This document shows, in pieces, positions 22,880-34,112 of a DNA stretch of 64,000 nucleotides. The translations under genes were made by a program, and so were the position numbers. The stretch is from the NCBI GenBank assembly GCA_015143295.1, contig CM026557.1, positions 41,425,965-41,489,964 of the forward strand. The letters run 5' to 3'. The notes under the pieces were generated by a model that saw only the letters and a list, made by a program, of their open reading frames with translations, made no database searches and was not told the origin of the DNA. The stretch comes from Tetracentron sinense. Taxonomy: Eukaryota > Streptophyta > Magnoliopsida > Trochodendrales > Trochodendraceae. How positions within the stretch are numbered: the first letter of the stretch is position 1; every line of letters begins with the position of its first letter.

Positions 22880-24345
22880 TCTTTACTAATATAAAGAGGG
22901 TGGGCATGTTCAAAATGTTGATTGAAGGTTTTCGTGATACCAAAACTACCTTTTACTCATACATAATCAAAATTATTGATTGAATTTTGGTTAATTTCAA
23001 ATTTGCCCTTTACTCATAGGTTCAAAACGTTAAAAATTTTTACTTAATTTCAAAATTTCCCCTTACACGTATGAGTTCAAAACGTTGATTGAATTTTACT
23101 TAATTGCATGATTACCCTTTACTCATATATAAAAATAATTGTATTTAAAAGGTTGATTGACTTTTAACTTAATTTCAAAACTACCCATTTACTAAGAGCA
23201 TTCCTAGTAGCCTTACCAAATTTTACTCACCAAAATAGCCTAACTCACTTTTTTCTATTTTGGCTATCCACTTTTTTAAAACACTCCTAGCAGCCTCACC
23301 AATTTAACAAAAAAAAAAAGGAGAGAGAAACATTATTTTATTATTTGTGTGGGAAAACGAAGAAGAGAGAGAGAAACATTATTTATTATTTATGTGGGAC
23401 CACAACAATAAAGGATGAGAGAGGATCACATTATTTTATTATTTGTGTGGGACCACAAAAAGGAAAGGAGAGAAATATTTGATTTGGTGAGTGTACATTA
23501 CTCACCAAAATTTGGTGAGTACTGTACACTCACCAAACCGAAATTTTTATTTTGAAGAGGTTGCTGGGGACCCTTTTTTGCATTTTTTTTTTGTATTTTG
23601 GCTCACCAAAATAAGGCTGTTAGGGATGCTCTAATATATAAAGAGATTGATATTTTAGAAAATTAATTGAACCTAACTTATTTCTAAAATTGTCATTTAT
23701 TAAATTTAGCTTTTATTAATATAGGAGATGTTTTCATCAAAAATAAAGGAGACTTAAAAAATTATGAAATTTTAATTTAATTTTAAAATTTCACTTTATT
23801 AATATATAAAACAATGTTTTCATAACCGGATTGGCCGTCGAACCGGTTGGGTGATTGGTTCTCGATTCGATCGGTCTGGTTGAATCATGTCTTTCTATTA
23901 ATATTTTTTATTTATTTTCTTGGCAAGAACATTGCTAAAGTTTTTTTACTCTTAAAATACCCTTAACTCAAATTTTTTCCTATAATCAAAATGTCCCTAA
24001 TAATTTTTAATTTTCAAACCCCTTAGTCAAATTTATACCCAAAATGTTCATCAAGTTTGCCTATATTTCATTTTCTTTATTTATAAAATATCTCTTATAC
24101 CCAAAATGCCCTCAATTTTTTCTTTACCCAAAATTCCCCTAATGCTTTATGGTTCTCAAAATGTCCCAATGTCACGTTTCTATACTCAATGTGTCCCTCA
24201 CAATTTTTTTACCCAAATTGTCCCTCATATTTATATAGCCAAGAAATTCTTTAATTTTTTTTTTTTCCAAAATGACCCTCTCTAGGTTCCCTCTTCCCGG
24301 ACTCTCTCCCCCTCCCTTCTCTTTCACGTGCGGTCCACTCAGTCA
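22880..24345 (+). mobile_element. Possible decayed Helitron carrying a Tourist MITE
   Basis: The left end TCTTTACTAATATAAAGAGG, preceded by A, resembles the 5' end of the Helitron at 33849. The body shows repeated ACTACCCTTTACTCATA and AAAATGTCCCTAA blocks typical of such elements. Near 24326-24345 CACGTGCGGTCCACTCAG recalls the usual 3' end, but the hairpin and CTAG terminus are not intact. Confidence 0.35.
23196..23631. mobile_element. Tourist-like (PIF/Harbinger) MITE
   Basis: Inverted ends GAGCATTCCTAGTAGCC and GGCTGTTAGGGATGCTC (17 bp, few mismatches) with a TAA target duplication at 23193-23195 and 23632-23634. The 436-bp interior is non-coding. Confidence 0.8.
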
Positions 24346-24499
24346 TCCATAATGAGCTTCCAAGCTCTACTGGAAATACTGATTGATATACAATTTGTTT
24401 ATAAAAATATGTACCAAAAGGACAAAGAGATTAAGCTTTCTAATGTAGATTCTTGCGCATTATAGTGCGTAAATAAATTTTGTGATTAAACATGGTTTG

Positions 24500-24705
24500 T
24501 TCACAGGACTTTGCCACCCAAATGAAAAAGGGAAATGCTTTTGAGACCGCATAAGGGCCGAGACCTCCGAGACCTCGCCCCTGTGCGCGGGATTTCAGGT
24601 GGGGCCTACCATGTGATGATGGGCCCCATCTGAAATCCCGCGCACAGGCACGAGGTCTCGGAGGTCTCGGCCCTAATGCGGTCTCAGTAGCAAAGTCCAA
24701 TGAAA
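24500..24705. repeat. GC-rich foldback with 64-bp arms
   Basis: The arms 24543-24606 and 24622-24685 are reverse complements with about four mismatches around a 15-bp loop. They contain GAGACCGCAT, GGCCGAGACCTCCGAGACC and GCGCGGGATTTCAG. Outside them GGACTTTGC (about 24508) and GCAAAGTCC (about 24691) also pair, so the full element is probably about 190 bp, with extra bases on the left arm. It stands out as GC-rich in AT-rich DNA. Confidence 0.75.
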
Positions 24706-24806
24706 AAAGACAAAATATTTTGGGTGTGGACCCACCCAAAATAACGTCATTTTCCTGGTATTAGGATCTGCAATGAGTCTTCTTATGTCATGCCATTTCA
24801 CCATAG

Positions 24807-24907
24807 ATAAAGATTCGAATGAAGGTCCATTCCACGAATTAATGGGGCAAGTGACCACGCCTTAAAGATTCGAAAGAAGGTCCATTCGACGAATTAATGA
24901 GGCAATG
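24807..24907. repeat. Tandem duplication of about 55 bp
   Basis: AAAGATTCGAATGAAGGTCC at 24807 and AAAGATTCGAAAGAAGGTCC at 24864 start two near-identical units that continue with ACGAATTAATG.GGCA and GTGACCACGC or ATGACCACGC. Confidence 0.75.
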
Positions 24908-25099
24908 ACCACGCTTCACGATGAAGCGGAGGGCCTGAGTTCGACTCTTGCAATCTTCATAGGTCACCTGCACAAAGATTCCATGATTTTCATGGGCTTT
25001 GGGCTTATTGATTCATGTGGGTTGCGGAGTCTTGCATGCACCCTTAAGGTTTACCCTGTCTACTTGAAGGGTGGGCTTCCTCGTTACAAAAAAAAAAAA
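24893..25099 (+). mobile_element. tRNA-derived SINE
   Basis: The tRNA-like head has a B box GGCCTGAGTTCGACTC, followed by a body, then CCTCGTTAC and a run of 13 A. It shares the ...CCTCGTT-(A)n end and layout with the SINE at 34818-35021. Confidence 0.6.
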
Positions 25100-25811
25100 A
25101 ATACTAGATATTTTCTAACTGTCATTGTTGTATTACGAAGGAAGATGCTTTTTTTCATTAAAGATACTAGAAGTTGTAAATATCATTTTTTGTCCCATTA
25201 TGGAGGAGGATGCTAGGGCTACCAAGTAACCATAGATTGCAAAATCATTTCTTCCATTAAGATCTGGTAGGGGGTTCATATTCTAGCCAAACCCTAGCTT
25301 ACCCACCGAGCGAATTTCGCTACATCTTACTTGTATGGATCCGTCTCGGCAAAAAGAATGCAATAGATCAGATGGTTACAATCAATCTAGGGCAATGGGG
25401 ATCTGCTTGCAAAACTAGCAATAAAATTCAAGAACTACATTATTAGTCCTATGAATATGTACAAATACAGTGGCCCTACCATACTGCATGATGAAGCTAA
25501 TAATTTATGACATATTAACATACAAGGTGAACAAAGCAAGACTCATTCAAAAACCATTAACTTTAGATAATAGGCATAGAAAGTGGAGAAAGGATGAGTA
25601 CCAATGTCTTTGTTTCTTATTGCGCTGCTGTTTAGACGTGGTAGTGATATCAATATCAATAATACTGGTCGGTTGATTCAATAGTGGATGCAGATTTTGA
25701 TAGTAATGTGACACCTTTTCATTCACGTTTGGATAGCAGTGCAACATCAGCCAGCCTGTTGCTCATAGTTATTGTGTAGAAATAGAAAGTTTGTTGGTTG
25801 TTACCATCCAA
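25100..25811. other. Intergenic spacer and 3' flank of the lipase gene
   Basis: No gene recognised. The spacer includes the lipase 3' flank on the minus strand; no repeat with clear ends was found. Confidence 0.45.
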
Positions 25812-27320
25812 CTAAATGGATTCAGAGGGTGACTCGTCAAGCTTGAGGAGTTGTTCAAGGTGATGGGCAGTGTCTGGTGGGTGGGCCTCCATCCTCGGCC
25901 TCTCCGGTAATACCCACCGCCCATCGGCGTTCCTCACCATCCCCTTGTTCTCGTCTTGACGCCAGTGAGGCGGCACGCCATAATCATTTCTCAAGAAATC
26001 ACAACTCTTGTTAACAAGCGCGATGTCTCTCTTAGTGGCTAAGCAGAAGCGTCGCCCCTTGCCATGGTATCCATCGACAAGGTGTAGAATTGCCTCTAAA
26101 TTGTGGGGGCAACCGAGGTCGTTTGTATGCTTGAGAAATGGCGAATGCGTATGATCCAATGCTAACTCTACCCCAACATGAGCATAACTCCATGGGAACG
26201 AAATTGCTTCCTCAAAATACTTTTGATACTGAAACTTCTCGTTCGCAATGATTCCTGGCACGGTAGGCACCTTATCGTGCACATTAATCACCCTTAGTAC
26301 TTTAATTTCAAGTTCTTCGCATCGCTCTTTGAACTTGAGATTCCCAACTCGGGGACCCGAGAATGAGAAGACGGTAATCGGAATTCTAGTCCTACACTCA
26401 CTGCCATGTCTAGAATTGAGTTTCATTTCAGCTATGTCATAAGCACTTAGTAAGGCTAATGCTGCTCCAAGACTGTGTCCAGTAATTGTAATACTTAGCT
26501 CATCTTCTTTGTATGTTTCGACTAGTCGCTTAATTTCAGCTAGTACTTGTTCTCGGGCGGAAAATGAGCAGTACTTACAATTATCTTCTTTCTTTGTATA
26601 CAAATCATAAAAGCCTGATTCGATCTTAATTGATGGGTCGGTACTAAAGTGCGCCGGCCGGAGAATATCTTTGAGATCATGGATCCATTCTAGATATGTC
26701 ACAGTGCCTCTCCATGCCACAAGAATATCGCGCCTTCCTAACCTTTTAATCTCTTCTTCGTCGGTTGCTACGGCGACATAGCCCATCCAATTAGCATGGG
26801 TGCTCCAAACACTGCTCATCTTGGACTTCTGAAAAAAGTTTGGAAGATTAATGTTTGAGGTTGCGTAGAGGTACCTGCTTATATGGTAGCCGTAATCCGC
26901 CATGCCGAGCTTTTCAAAGAAATGGGCACCTTGGTACTTACAAGTTCCACAATACTTGGAATGAGGATCAAAGTCGAAGGAATCGTAACACGATTGAGCG
27001 AATTCACCATATCGGATAATCTCGTTTCGAAGATTAGAATTCATGGGGTCTAATAGTCCTTCCCAGTCACTGCACCCTTGAATTTCCTTCCAAATCTCTT
27101 GAAGTGGCTTCTCCTCCTCGATGACTTGAGATTCCTCCAAATTTGAACTCAAACTTGAAACAGATGAGCATTTCATGACTGTTGTTGGCTTTGGTGAAAT
27201 GGGTTTGTTTGAAATAAGAAGTTTTCGGGATTTACTGAAGTCCCAAGTAGGCAAGATCCTAAGGGAAGGATCTGGTGGCATAAACTTGGGATGATTGCAA
27301 GACAATAACAGAGAAGCCAT
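25812..27320 (-). CDS. Plastid phospholipase A1-I gamma-type (DAD1-like) class-3 lipase
   Basis: Intronless, intact gene of 502 codons. The start chosen is the ATG at 27318-27320 (MASLLLSCNHPKF); the frame stays open about 17 codons further up but without another ATG. An N-terminal stretch of about 60 residues, rich in Ser, Pro, Lys and Arg, looks like a chloroplast transit peptide. The Lipase_3 (alpha/beta hydrolase) domain carries the nucleophile elbow TGHSLGAALALLSAYDIAE (Ser283), a probable acid Asp349 in VHDKVPTVPG, and a probable catalytic His in HNLEAILHLVDGYHG (His406 or His413). The C-terminal PPHWRQDENKGMV...DGRWVLPERP is typical of this plant group, which hydrolyses the sn-1 acyl group of plastid galacto- and phospholipids and can feed jasmonate synthesis. 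Family length is about 510-530 residues, so this copy looks full length. A CT-rich leader lies at 27372-27395 and a SINE about 180 bp above the ATG. Substrate preference cannot be read from sequence. Confidence 0.94.
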   Translation of the reverse strand: MASLLLSCNHPKFMPPDPSLRILPTWDFSKSRKLLISNKPISPKPTTVMKCSSVSSLSSNLEESQVIEEEKPLQEIWKEIQGCSDWEGLLDPMNSNLRNEIIRYGEFAQSCYDSFDFDPHSKYCGTCKYQGAHFFEKLGMADYGYHISRYLYATSNINLPNFFQKSKMSSVWSTHANWMGYVAVATDEEEIKRLGRRDILVAWRGTVTYLEWIHDLKDILRPAHFSTDPSIKIESGFYDLYTKKEDNCKYCSFSAREQVLAEIKRLVETYKEDELSITITGHSLGAALALLSAYDIAEMKLNSRHGSECRTRIPITVFSFSGPRVGNLKFKERCEELEIKVLRVINVHDKVPTVPGIIANEKFQYQKYFEEAISFPWSYAHVGVELALDHTHSPFLKHTNDLGCPHNLEAILHLVDGYHGKGRRFCLATKRDIALVNKSCDFLRNDYGVPPHWRQDENKGMVRNADGRWVLPERPRMEAHPPDTAHHLEQLLKLDESPSESI

Positions 27321-27494
27321 GAAAGTACAGTTTTCCTGGAAGTGTATGCTTGGTGATCTGTAATATATCACAGAGAGAAAGAGAGAGAGATTATTAAGGA
27401 CCTAGGATGGATGGAGGGTGTTAATCAGGCTTTAAAGGAAACAAGAGGTGTGACATCTTGCCTATTTTAGGGTTAGTGAATCTTAACTACAGTG

Positions 27495-27688
27495 TTTTTT
27501 TTTTTTTGGTTTTATCAAGCGGTCCACAGGGTTAGTATCTGTTCTAAAGGGTTAGAGGGTTAGTGCCTAGCTTGTGAGCTTGGCTAAGAGGGTGGATATA
27601 CAACCATCACACCCCCCATTGGGATCGATCCCCGAACCTCCACCATGAGGGGAGATACACTTACCACTAGGACAAGCCTAGAGTTAAT
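27495..27688 (-). mobile_element. tRNA-derived SINE upstream of the lipase
   Basis: On the minus strand: CCTAGTGGTAAGTG (A box), GGTTCGGGGATCGATCCC (B box), then GAACAGATACTAACCCT and a run of about 13 A (T run at 27495-27507 on +). The AACAGATACTAACCCT..(A)n end is shared with the SINE at 32702-32850. It is about 180 bp above the lipase ATG. Confidence 0.7.
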
Positions 27689-27699
27689 AAGGGTCAATA

Positions 27700-27760
27700 G
27701 GGACACGTGTTGACCTGTGGGTGCAATTGAACTCTCCCCGAGTTCAATTACGATTGGTTG
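27700..27760 (-). repeat. Helitron-related hairpin module
   Basis: On the minus strand ATTGAACTCGGGGAGAGTT, then CAATTGCACCCACAGG and ACACGTGTCCC match 34001-34055, the 3' half of the Helitron. The rest of this copy is cut by the neighbouring SINE and lacks a clear CTAG end. Confidence 0.55.
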
Positions 27761-28694
27761 TGATCTAATCTTCTCTCAAACTTTTTGTTAAAATCAAAGA
27801 TTTCTCTAATCTCTTTTTCTTCTTTGATCCTCTCCATGTTAAAGGGATATATTTTTTTTTTCTTTCTTGATCTTTGCTTTTTACTTGAAAGTGTCTTATC
27901 TATAATTTTATTTAGGGGTTTTTTCCAAAATAGTCTTACACTATGGGGTTTAGGTCTAAATAGGCTTTGAAAAATCAACCTTATTTTGTAGGCTTCCATG
28001 TTAGACCTGTGGTAGATACGAATGGAAGGAAATAGAATGAGATGCTTCAAGGCGTGCTGGAAATCCGCTTTCCTTAAGACATTACTCGCCCCCACTGCCG
28101 GTTTGCAAACGAGTTTTTAGCGAATCGCTTCCAAGATACAATGAAGCCCAGTATATCACTATTGTTAATCTACGTCTTGCAATGACATTCTAGATCAACC
28201 CCGAACTCTTGAGCAATAGTCCAATATAATAAAAATCACTTGAGTATTTTTAAGGAAGTTATTTTCCTATATATATATATATATATGTTTTTAAGAGGCT
28301 GGCATGAGAAGTTTTTATAAACGTTCATACACCCATTTAGAAGGGCAAAAGATCATTAACTCTAGCGGATGCCCAAGTTGGGCACTTGGGCATCCACAAA
28401 ACATGGGACGTGTGGCGATTTAAAGGGGAAAGATATCAGTTGGGGATAAGTCAAAATCATGGGGAGAAAGTGAAATGACTTCTCCCCCAAATTATCACCA
28501 GGTGACACATGTTTTGTGGATGGCCGAGTGCCCAACTCTGGCATCAGCCAGAGCTAATCTTTTCCCATTTGGAAGAGGTGCTACCTATTCAAAACATTCA
28601 CTTATCCAAAAGGTACAACAAGGAAATACCAAAAGTTGCTTTGGTAACGGCCAAAAAGGTGTTTAATATATCATACACTTTGGGTAACGGTCAA
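27761..28694. other. Intergenic, no gene recognised
   Basis: An AT tract lies at 28265-28285. Two inverted segments, AACATGTGTCACCTGG-like and CACAAAACATGGGACGTGTG, with GTGCCCAACTC/AGTTGGGCACTTGG, lie at 28360-28560 and may be the ends of a small MITE; its ends were not resolved. Confidence 0.35.
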
Positions 28695-30120
28695 TGTTGC
28701 CCAAGGTTTTGATCCTAGAGGGGGGAGGGTGATTAGGGTATAGGTCAAATTTAAAATTATTCATAATTCCTTAAACGGAATTTCAACCAAAACTAGTTAA
28801 AAGGAATTAGAAACTATGCAATTCTACTCAAACAATATAAATAAGAATATAAAGAGAATGAAGAGATAATTCAAACACAACGAGTTTGTTCTCGAGGTTC
28901 GGCAATCCGCCTACGTCCCCGCCTTAAGCTTCTCTGCTCAAGGATTCACCACGTTTTACTCAAATGCACGATCTTCTTCCAGGTGAAGATCAAACCTTTA
29001 CAATCTCTCTTACAGATTGAGATCAAACCTTACAAGAGAACAATCCTCCTTTGACTTAATCCACTTTACAGGTAGTGACCGAACCTTGCAAAGCTCCAGC
29101 TTCAAGGACAAGACTCTCACGGACGTCTTGATTTCAACACACTTGTATAAAAGTGTTTACAATCTCAAAGTGCTCCTGAAACGAGTTGGATGATTATAAT
29201 AAAGCTCACTATGAATCCCTCCAAGATATGAGTTGAATAACTTAATAACTCGGATTTGAGATTTTTAGGTTATAACTCGATAGATTTGAAATATAAGCTT
29301 TGGAGTAATGGATTGAATGGTTGAAAGTATTAGAGTTGTTAATTTCATTAATAAATCATTCGTATTTATAGACCTTACAAAAATATAGCCGTTATAGGCT
29401 TATTGATTACTCATAGAGTCGTTGAAAACTAGCTGTTACATGCTATTTTCATGTTTCCTGCAAACATTCATCGACGAGTGTAAAAATACACTTAGCATTC
29501 GTCGATGAGTCCCAAGATAGAAAGTTCTGTAACTCCATTCGTCAACGAGTCTGATTTGACTCTGAACATTCGTCGACGAGTCCTCTGTATTTTTCTGGGA
29601 AAACTCATCTTTGCTTAACCAATTCGATGGACATAATTTCCTTGGTCTTATACCTTATCTTAATCAAGATAATTGTCATGTTTTAGGTCCTTAGATTGAT
29701 ATTCAATTGGGTCTTAAGACACCTATTGTCAATTTAAGAATTGAGCATTCAAATAACCAAACTTTGAAGACTTCTTACATAAGTCCTAAACACTCTCATA
29801 CTAAAATATAAAACCTTAAAATCTTCTAGAGAGTCTTCATTCTTCATTCTTGATCTTGAACAGATTTGACTTTAGCTTTATGATCCGACTTGGACTTTGG
29901 GCTTTGATAAAGTCTTCTATATTATCAATTGTGATCAAATGTGATCCAATGACTTGCTTTGACATGATGACAATTCTCTTCAAAGATGTTGTCATTTTTA
30001 TGCTTTTTCCTTGAATGAATTTGCTAATGCTCTTGGTATTCTGTATTTCACATAGACTCAAGTGAGACATTAGTAACACAAATCTCATTACATTATTGTG
30101 TTATCATCAAAATCAATATG
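28695..30120 (-). mobile_element. Solo-LTR-like fossil, copia type
   Basis: Read on the minus strand it begins near TGATTTTGATGATAACACAA and ends near GGATCAAAACCTTGGGCAAC, both typical of a widespread plant Ty1/copia LTR. Inside are CGGCAATCCGCCTACGTCCC and repeated CATTCGTCGACGAGT motifs. No internal coding part is next to it, so it is probably a solo LTR. Decayed; ends approximate and no target duplication placed. Confidence 0.5.
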
Positions 30121-30185
30121 AAGACCGAAATGAAAACCTATAGGCTAAAGGTAACGTTCAAAATATGGTTTGTTTGAAATAGCAA

Positions 30186-30525
30186 TTGTTGTCAGAATTG
30201 GACCGGACCGGACAAGCTGGTTGAACCGGGAACCGGTCCTCTCACTAGTTCCCAAACTCCCCAAAACCAGACCTAATTAAAAATCGGTCAATTTTTTCCA
30301 AATCGGAAGAACCGGTCGGTTGAACTGAAAATCGGTGGTAAAACAAATTGAGAGCCGGTCAGTACCGGTCAGAATCAATCATAACTAAGTAAAAATGATT
30401 TTTTTTTTTAATATAAAAAGAACATGATTGAATCGGACCGGTCGAACTGGTTGAACCAATCAAATCAGGAACTGGCCACTCAGCCGATTCGATGACTGGT
30501 CTGGTTCTGATAACATTGTCATTTC
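30186..30525. mobile_element. MITE-like repeat, ACCGGTC-rich
   Basis: The ends CAATTGTTGTCAGAATTGG and (reverse complement of right) CAATGTTATCAGAACCAG pair imperfectly; the interior is rich in GACCGG and GGTTGAACCGG. Short relatives occur at 23810-23890 and 51515-51600. Confidence 0.5.
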
Positions 30526-30639
30526 ATACTAACTAAACTTATCTTTTTACAAGTTTTCAATAAAGAAGAGTCTATTCCCAACCGATGGGATTAACTAGGC
30601 CCACAACTAGTCCCACTAATAGGTATTAGAAATGGGTTT

Positions 30640-31560
30640 TGATAAAACCAATTATAAATATATATCATTAAAATATCCTTGGGAAAAAACCCCTAAAATC
30701 AACAAATCAAATTTTAGGCACTTTTTGGACCTTAGCTTTGGGCCTACTAGGCCTCACCCAAGCCTACCGGGCTTAACCAGGCCTACTGGGCCGATTCAAG
30801 CCTACCCTAGGCCTACCGGGCCGACTCAAGCCTACCATGCTTAACCCTAGGCCTACCGGGCCGACTCAAGCCTACCGGACTTAACCCTAGGTCTACAGGG
30901 CCGAACCCAAGCCTACCGGGCTTAACCCTAGGCCTACCGGGCCGATCCAAGCCTACCGGGCTTAACCTCAGGCCTATCGGGCCAAACCCTAGTTTACTGG
31001 ACTCCCTCTTGGCCTACCGATCCCAAGCCTACTGGGCTTCAACTCGGGCCTACCGGGCCCAATCAATCAAACCAAGCACTTGACCAACCCGGTCAACTCA
31101 ACCCTAGTCCACCGAACTAGACCCTAAGCTACCCTTGGTGCACACACAACACTCCCTTAGCCTCGACACAGGCTCATGTGTCAGAACTACGCTCGGTCTG
31201 ATCTCACCCCAATGTGAGTACGAAGGCAACCCAACACGGTCCCGACCCTAGTTTAGCTTTCCCCTTCTTGGGTTAGTATAAACTAAATCTACGGCATTTG
31301 ACTAAACTTGACTTCAATTGGCTTAAACCTAGGAAGTAGAGAACCGTTGTAAAACGAAAATGCCGGGGTGCCTAACACCTTCTCCGGGCTTAACCGAACC
31401 TCTTATCTAGACCTCTAAGCAGACCAAAACCTTATCCATTGACTGGGACCTATCCCTACCGAATAAATAGGTAGCGACCCTAAACATAAAATCAATTGAC
31501 CGACCATAGCCAGGGCATACACCCATCCCTTGTGGACGGGACCCGAAATCCTTGTTCACA
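30640..31560. mobile_element. Gypsy (Tat/Ogre-like) LTR remnant with minisatellite
   Basis: The stretch GAAAATGCCGGGGTGCCTAA, CACCTTCTCCGGGCTTAACC and GTGAGTACGAAGGCAACCC at 31210-31410 resembles LTRs of plant Tat/Ogre-type Ty3/gypsy elements. At 30745-31060 a unit of about 40 bp (GGCCTACCGGGCCGA..CAAGCCTACCGGGCTTAACC) is repeated about seven times. Fragment only; ends not placed. Confidence 0.4.
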
Positions 31561-32047
31561 TGTTTCATACCACTTAATCATTCTACAAATCCATCAATAA
31601 TTACTAACATTTTCAATCAACCATTGCGTTCCCCTTGCCTACAAGAAAATTGTAAGCTACTTACAAGATACAATTTTGTTTATATAATAGCATATGCGAT
31701 GTTGATAAAAAAATGAAGAACCAACCATTTTTCAAGTAGTGGAAGATATGGATATAAAAATAAGGGGGTGATAACCTTGTGTGAGGAGGTTAGAGTCTCT
31801 TAACAAGAATCGTATTTGGGATGTTATCAAGTTATCCAAGGATAAAAGAGCAATCGGCTGTAAGGGGATTTAAATAAGATGAAGGTTCTCACAGTGTCAA
31901 ATAACCTTTGTTAATGGAGCTTATTATTTTATGATGCCGGAATAGTTCTCTACATAAAATAATAAACTTCATTAATGGAGGATATTTGAACAGTGGAGTT
32001 CAATCGCCTCACACCAAGGTGAGGAGGTAGAAATTTGCTGTTACAGA

Positions 32048-32086
<39 letters not shown>

Positions 32087-32701
32087 TTGGGGAGGATAAA
32101 ATCATGAGGTCGAAATTTGCAAGAATATATATATATATATATTCTTGCAAGGGATTATTATTCACTTCTCATGATTTTATCCTCCCCGGATCTATGCTTT
32201 TAAAAGTATTATTAAGATTTTAGTAAAATCAAGGAATTTCCCACCATGTATTGACAATAGTTTGATATGACCATACTAGATGACAGCCCACCAGGTTTAA
32301 AATCTCGTCGTCAATGTCAAGTTGAGTGGGTGGTTATATTGCTCAAATACTTTGCTTGTGTGGTGGTTCATCCCTAAACCATGGCTTCAAAGGTGGCAGT
32401 CCCCTTTACTTTCCACCATTGTATAAAGGAATGATGGGTGTGTGGTTGAAATTAGGGTTTTGCTTTTGGCTTTAAAGGGAATGTAACATAAAGGCCAACA
32501 AAAAAAATGGGCATCACCAAGAAGGGTCCTCACTAGTCGATAAGGTACAAGAACTTGTTTTTTTTTCAATTTTATGGTCAATAATTGAAGACCCTCTCAT
32601 TAGCTTTACCAAAAAAAGGAAAAAGAAGGCCCTCTCATTTGTCATTAGCATGGCCTTATTTGGTTATGATTGTGCTTTTGAATAAGAAAAATGTTCACAT
32701 C
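31561..32701. other. AT-rich spacer with microsatellites and a cruciform
   Basis: No gene recognised. An (AT) tract of about 35 bp at 32050-32083 precedes the inverted repeat listed separately. GGTGAGGAGGTAGA and related phrases recur at 31780-32030. Confidence 0.4.
32089..32187. repeat. Perfect-armed inverted repeat (cruciform)
   Basis: The outer arms GGGGAGGATAAAATCATGAG (32089-32108) and CTCATGATTTTATCCTCCCC (32168-32187) are exact complements. Between them TTGCAAGAATATATAT and ATATATATTCTTGCAA form a second nested stem. Confidence 0.85.
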
Positions 32702-32850
32702 GTGGGAATCGTGGGAATAGCCCAGTGGTAGTGGATGCCCCACTAGGAGGGAGGTCCCGGGATCAATCTTGTGGGAGAGAATCAAGCTTAGTTGCTAACT
32801 CCACTTGGAACAGATACTAACCCTTACTAATCAGTCTACCAAAAAAAAAA
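32702..32850 (+). mobile_element. tRNA-derived SINE
   Basis: The A box TAGCCCAGTGGTAGTGG and B box GGTCCCGGGATCAATC are followed by GGAACAGATACTAACCCT and an A10 tail at 32841-32850. Same family as the minus-strand copy at 27.5 kb. Confidence 0.7.
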
Positions 32851-33848
32851 GTTCCAAATAGGGTTGGGCACAAGCCCCCCAAATTCTTTGGAATGCCCTC
32901 ATAAAGCTGAGGCAACTGTGTATGACGTCTAGGGGACTTTGCCTAGACAGAAAACGGGCTTACACCCAGCTCAATTCGGGTCAAGCCTGATTTGTGTAGC
33001 ATTTTTCTTTCAGTAATTACAATACTATAGTGTATGGATTCCACATAGTAGAGGCAGTTGGATTCCATGTCAAATCCGACCAGTTTAGCCTTGAGGTAAT
33101 AAGTAGGATTTTGATTTTTGGCTAGCCCCACTCTCCCCAAATATTGCGTTTGCTCATCTTAGGTAATAAGACAATAACAACAAAAAAATATTGGGCCCAC
33201 CAGTACACACACATGTCATAATTTGTTTTGTTTTATTACTGCAAAAGTGGGAAGTGAGTGGGAAAAGAGTGGCCTAGTAGTCCCCTAACAAACGATGTCA
33301 AATGAAGTAAAAAATATGAGGACTGAGAAGAGGACTCCAGGTCCTCTTCTAAGCTGAACGCAGTGTCCCGTGTCCATTTTAACCTCTGTTTAATCATGAT
33401 TAAGCTTAATTAAATTAAAATTAGTATTTTTGTATTTTATTTTTTCTAAAAATTATGGTTAGATTGTTTAATTCTAAGGGGCTAATCACAGTTAATAGAT
33501 GGTAAAAAAGGGGGTTAGACCAATGAGGTCACTGGGGTCAGCTTCTAAGCTGACCCTGGGGTCCGTTTTCCATTTCCCAAAAAATATGGATTCACAAATA
33601 TAGTCCATAACTGGAAATAGTGCGTATCCCGAAACCTGTATTTTAATCTTTACTTGAAGTAGATGCTCCCCACATTTTGCCTGAAAATATGTCAGTTTCA
33701 GCTCAAAAGACTCAGCGTTATGGCTGGAAATGGTATATGTTAATATAGCCCAATCCGAGATGAGTTGGTGGACTGGATTCAAGCTTATAAACATAAGTAT
33801 GGGTCAGGCCTAGGCTAACTCTATTGGGTCCATGTAATGATTCCTTAA

Positions 33849-34112
33849 TCTTTACTATTATAATGGGATAGGTAGGCGTAGCCTGAATTTTCCAAAATTC
33901 CTAAACTACCCTTATATAAAACAAAACCTTAATTTAATGTTTTACTTTAATTCCCAAATTACCCTCATCTATCTATTTAAATAATAGAATTAATCAGTCA
34001 CGATTGAACTCGGGGAGAGTTCAATCGCACCCACGGGTTAACACGTGTCCCTTTTAACTGTGGTTAACTCCTTCCCCTCACTCTCACGTGCATCGCACGG
34101 GCCACCAGCTAG
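33849..34112 (+). mobile_element. Short non-autonomous Helitron
   Basis: The 5' end TCTTTACTATTATAATGGGA is preceded by A. The 3' end has a hairpin CACGTGCATCGCACGGG, then CCACCAG and the terminal CTAG, followed by T, the normal Helitron A|T insertion. No target duplication, as expected. 264 bp, no Rep/helicase; it must depend on another copy. Confidence 0.75.

Noticed and set aside
24440-24739. Minus-strand frame rich in Arg/Pro/Gly
   Set aside because: It is read through the GC-rich foldback; the protein-like look comes from base composition.
30632-30844. Pro/Thr-rich frame (RPTGPTQAYPRPTG)
   Set aside because: Translation of the ACCGGGC minisatellite; no independent support.
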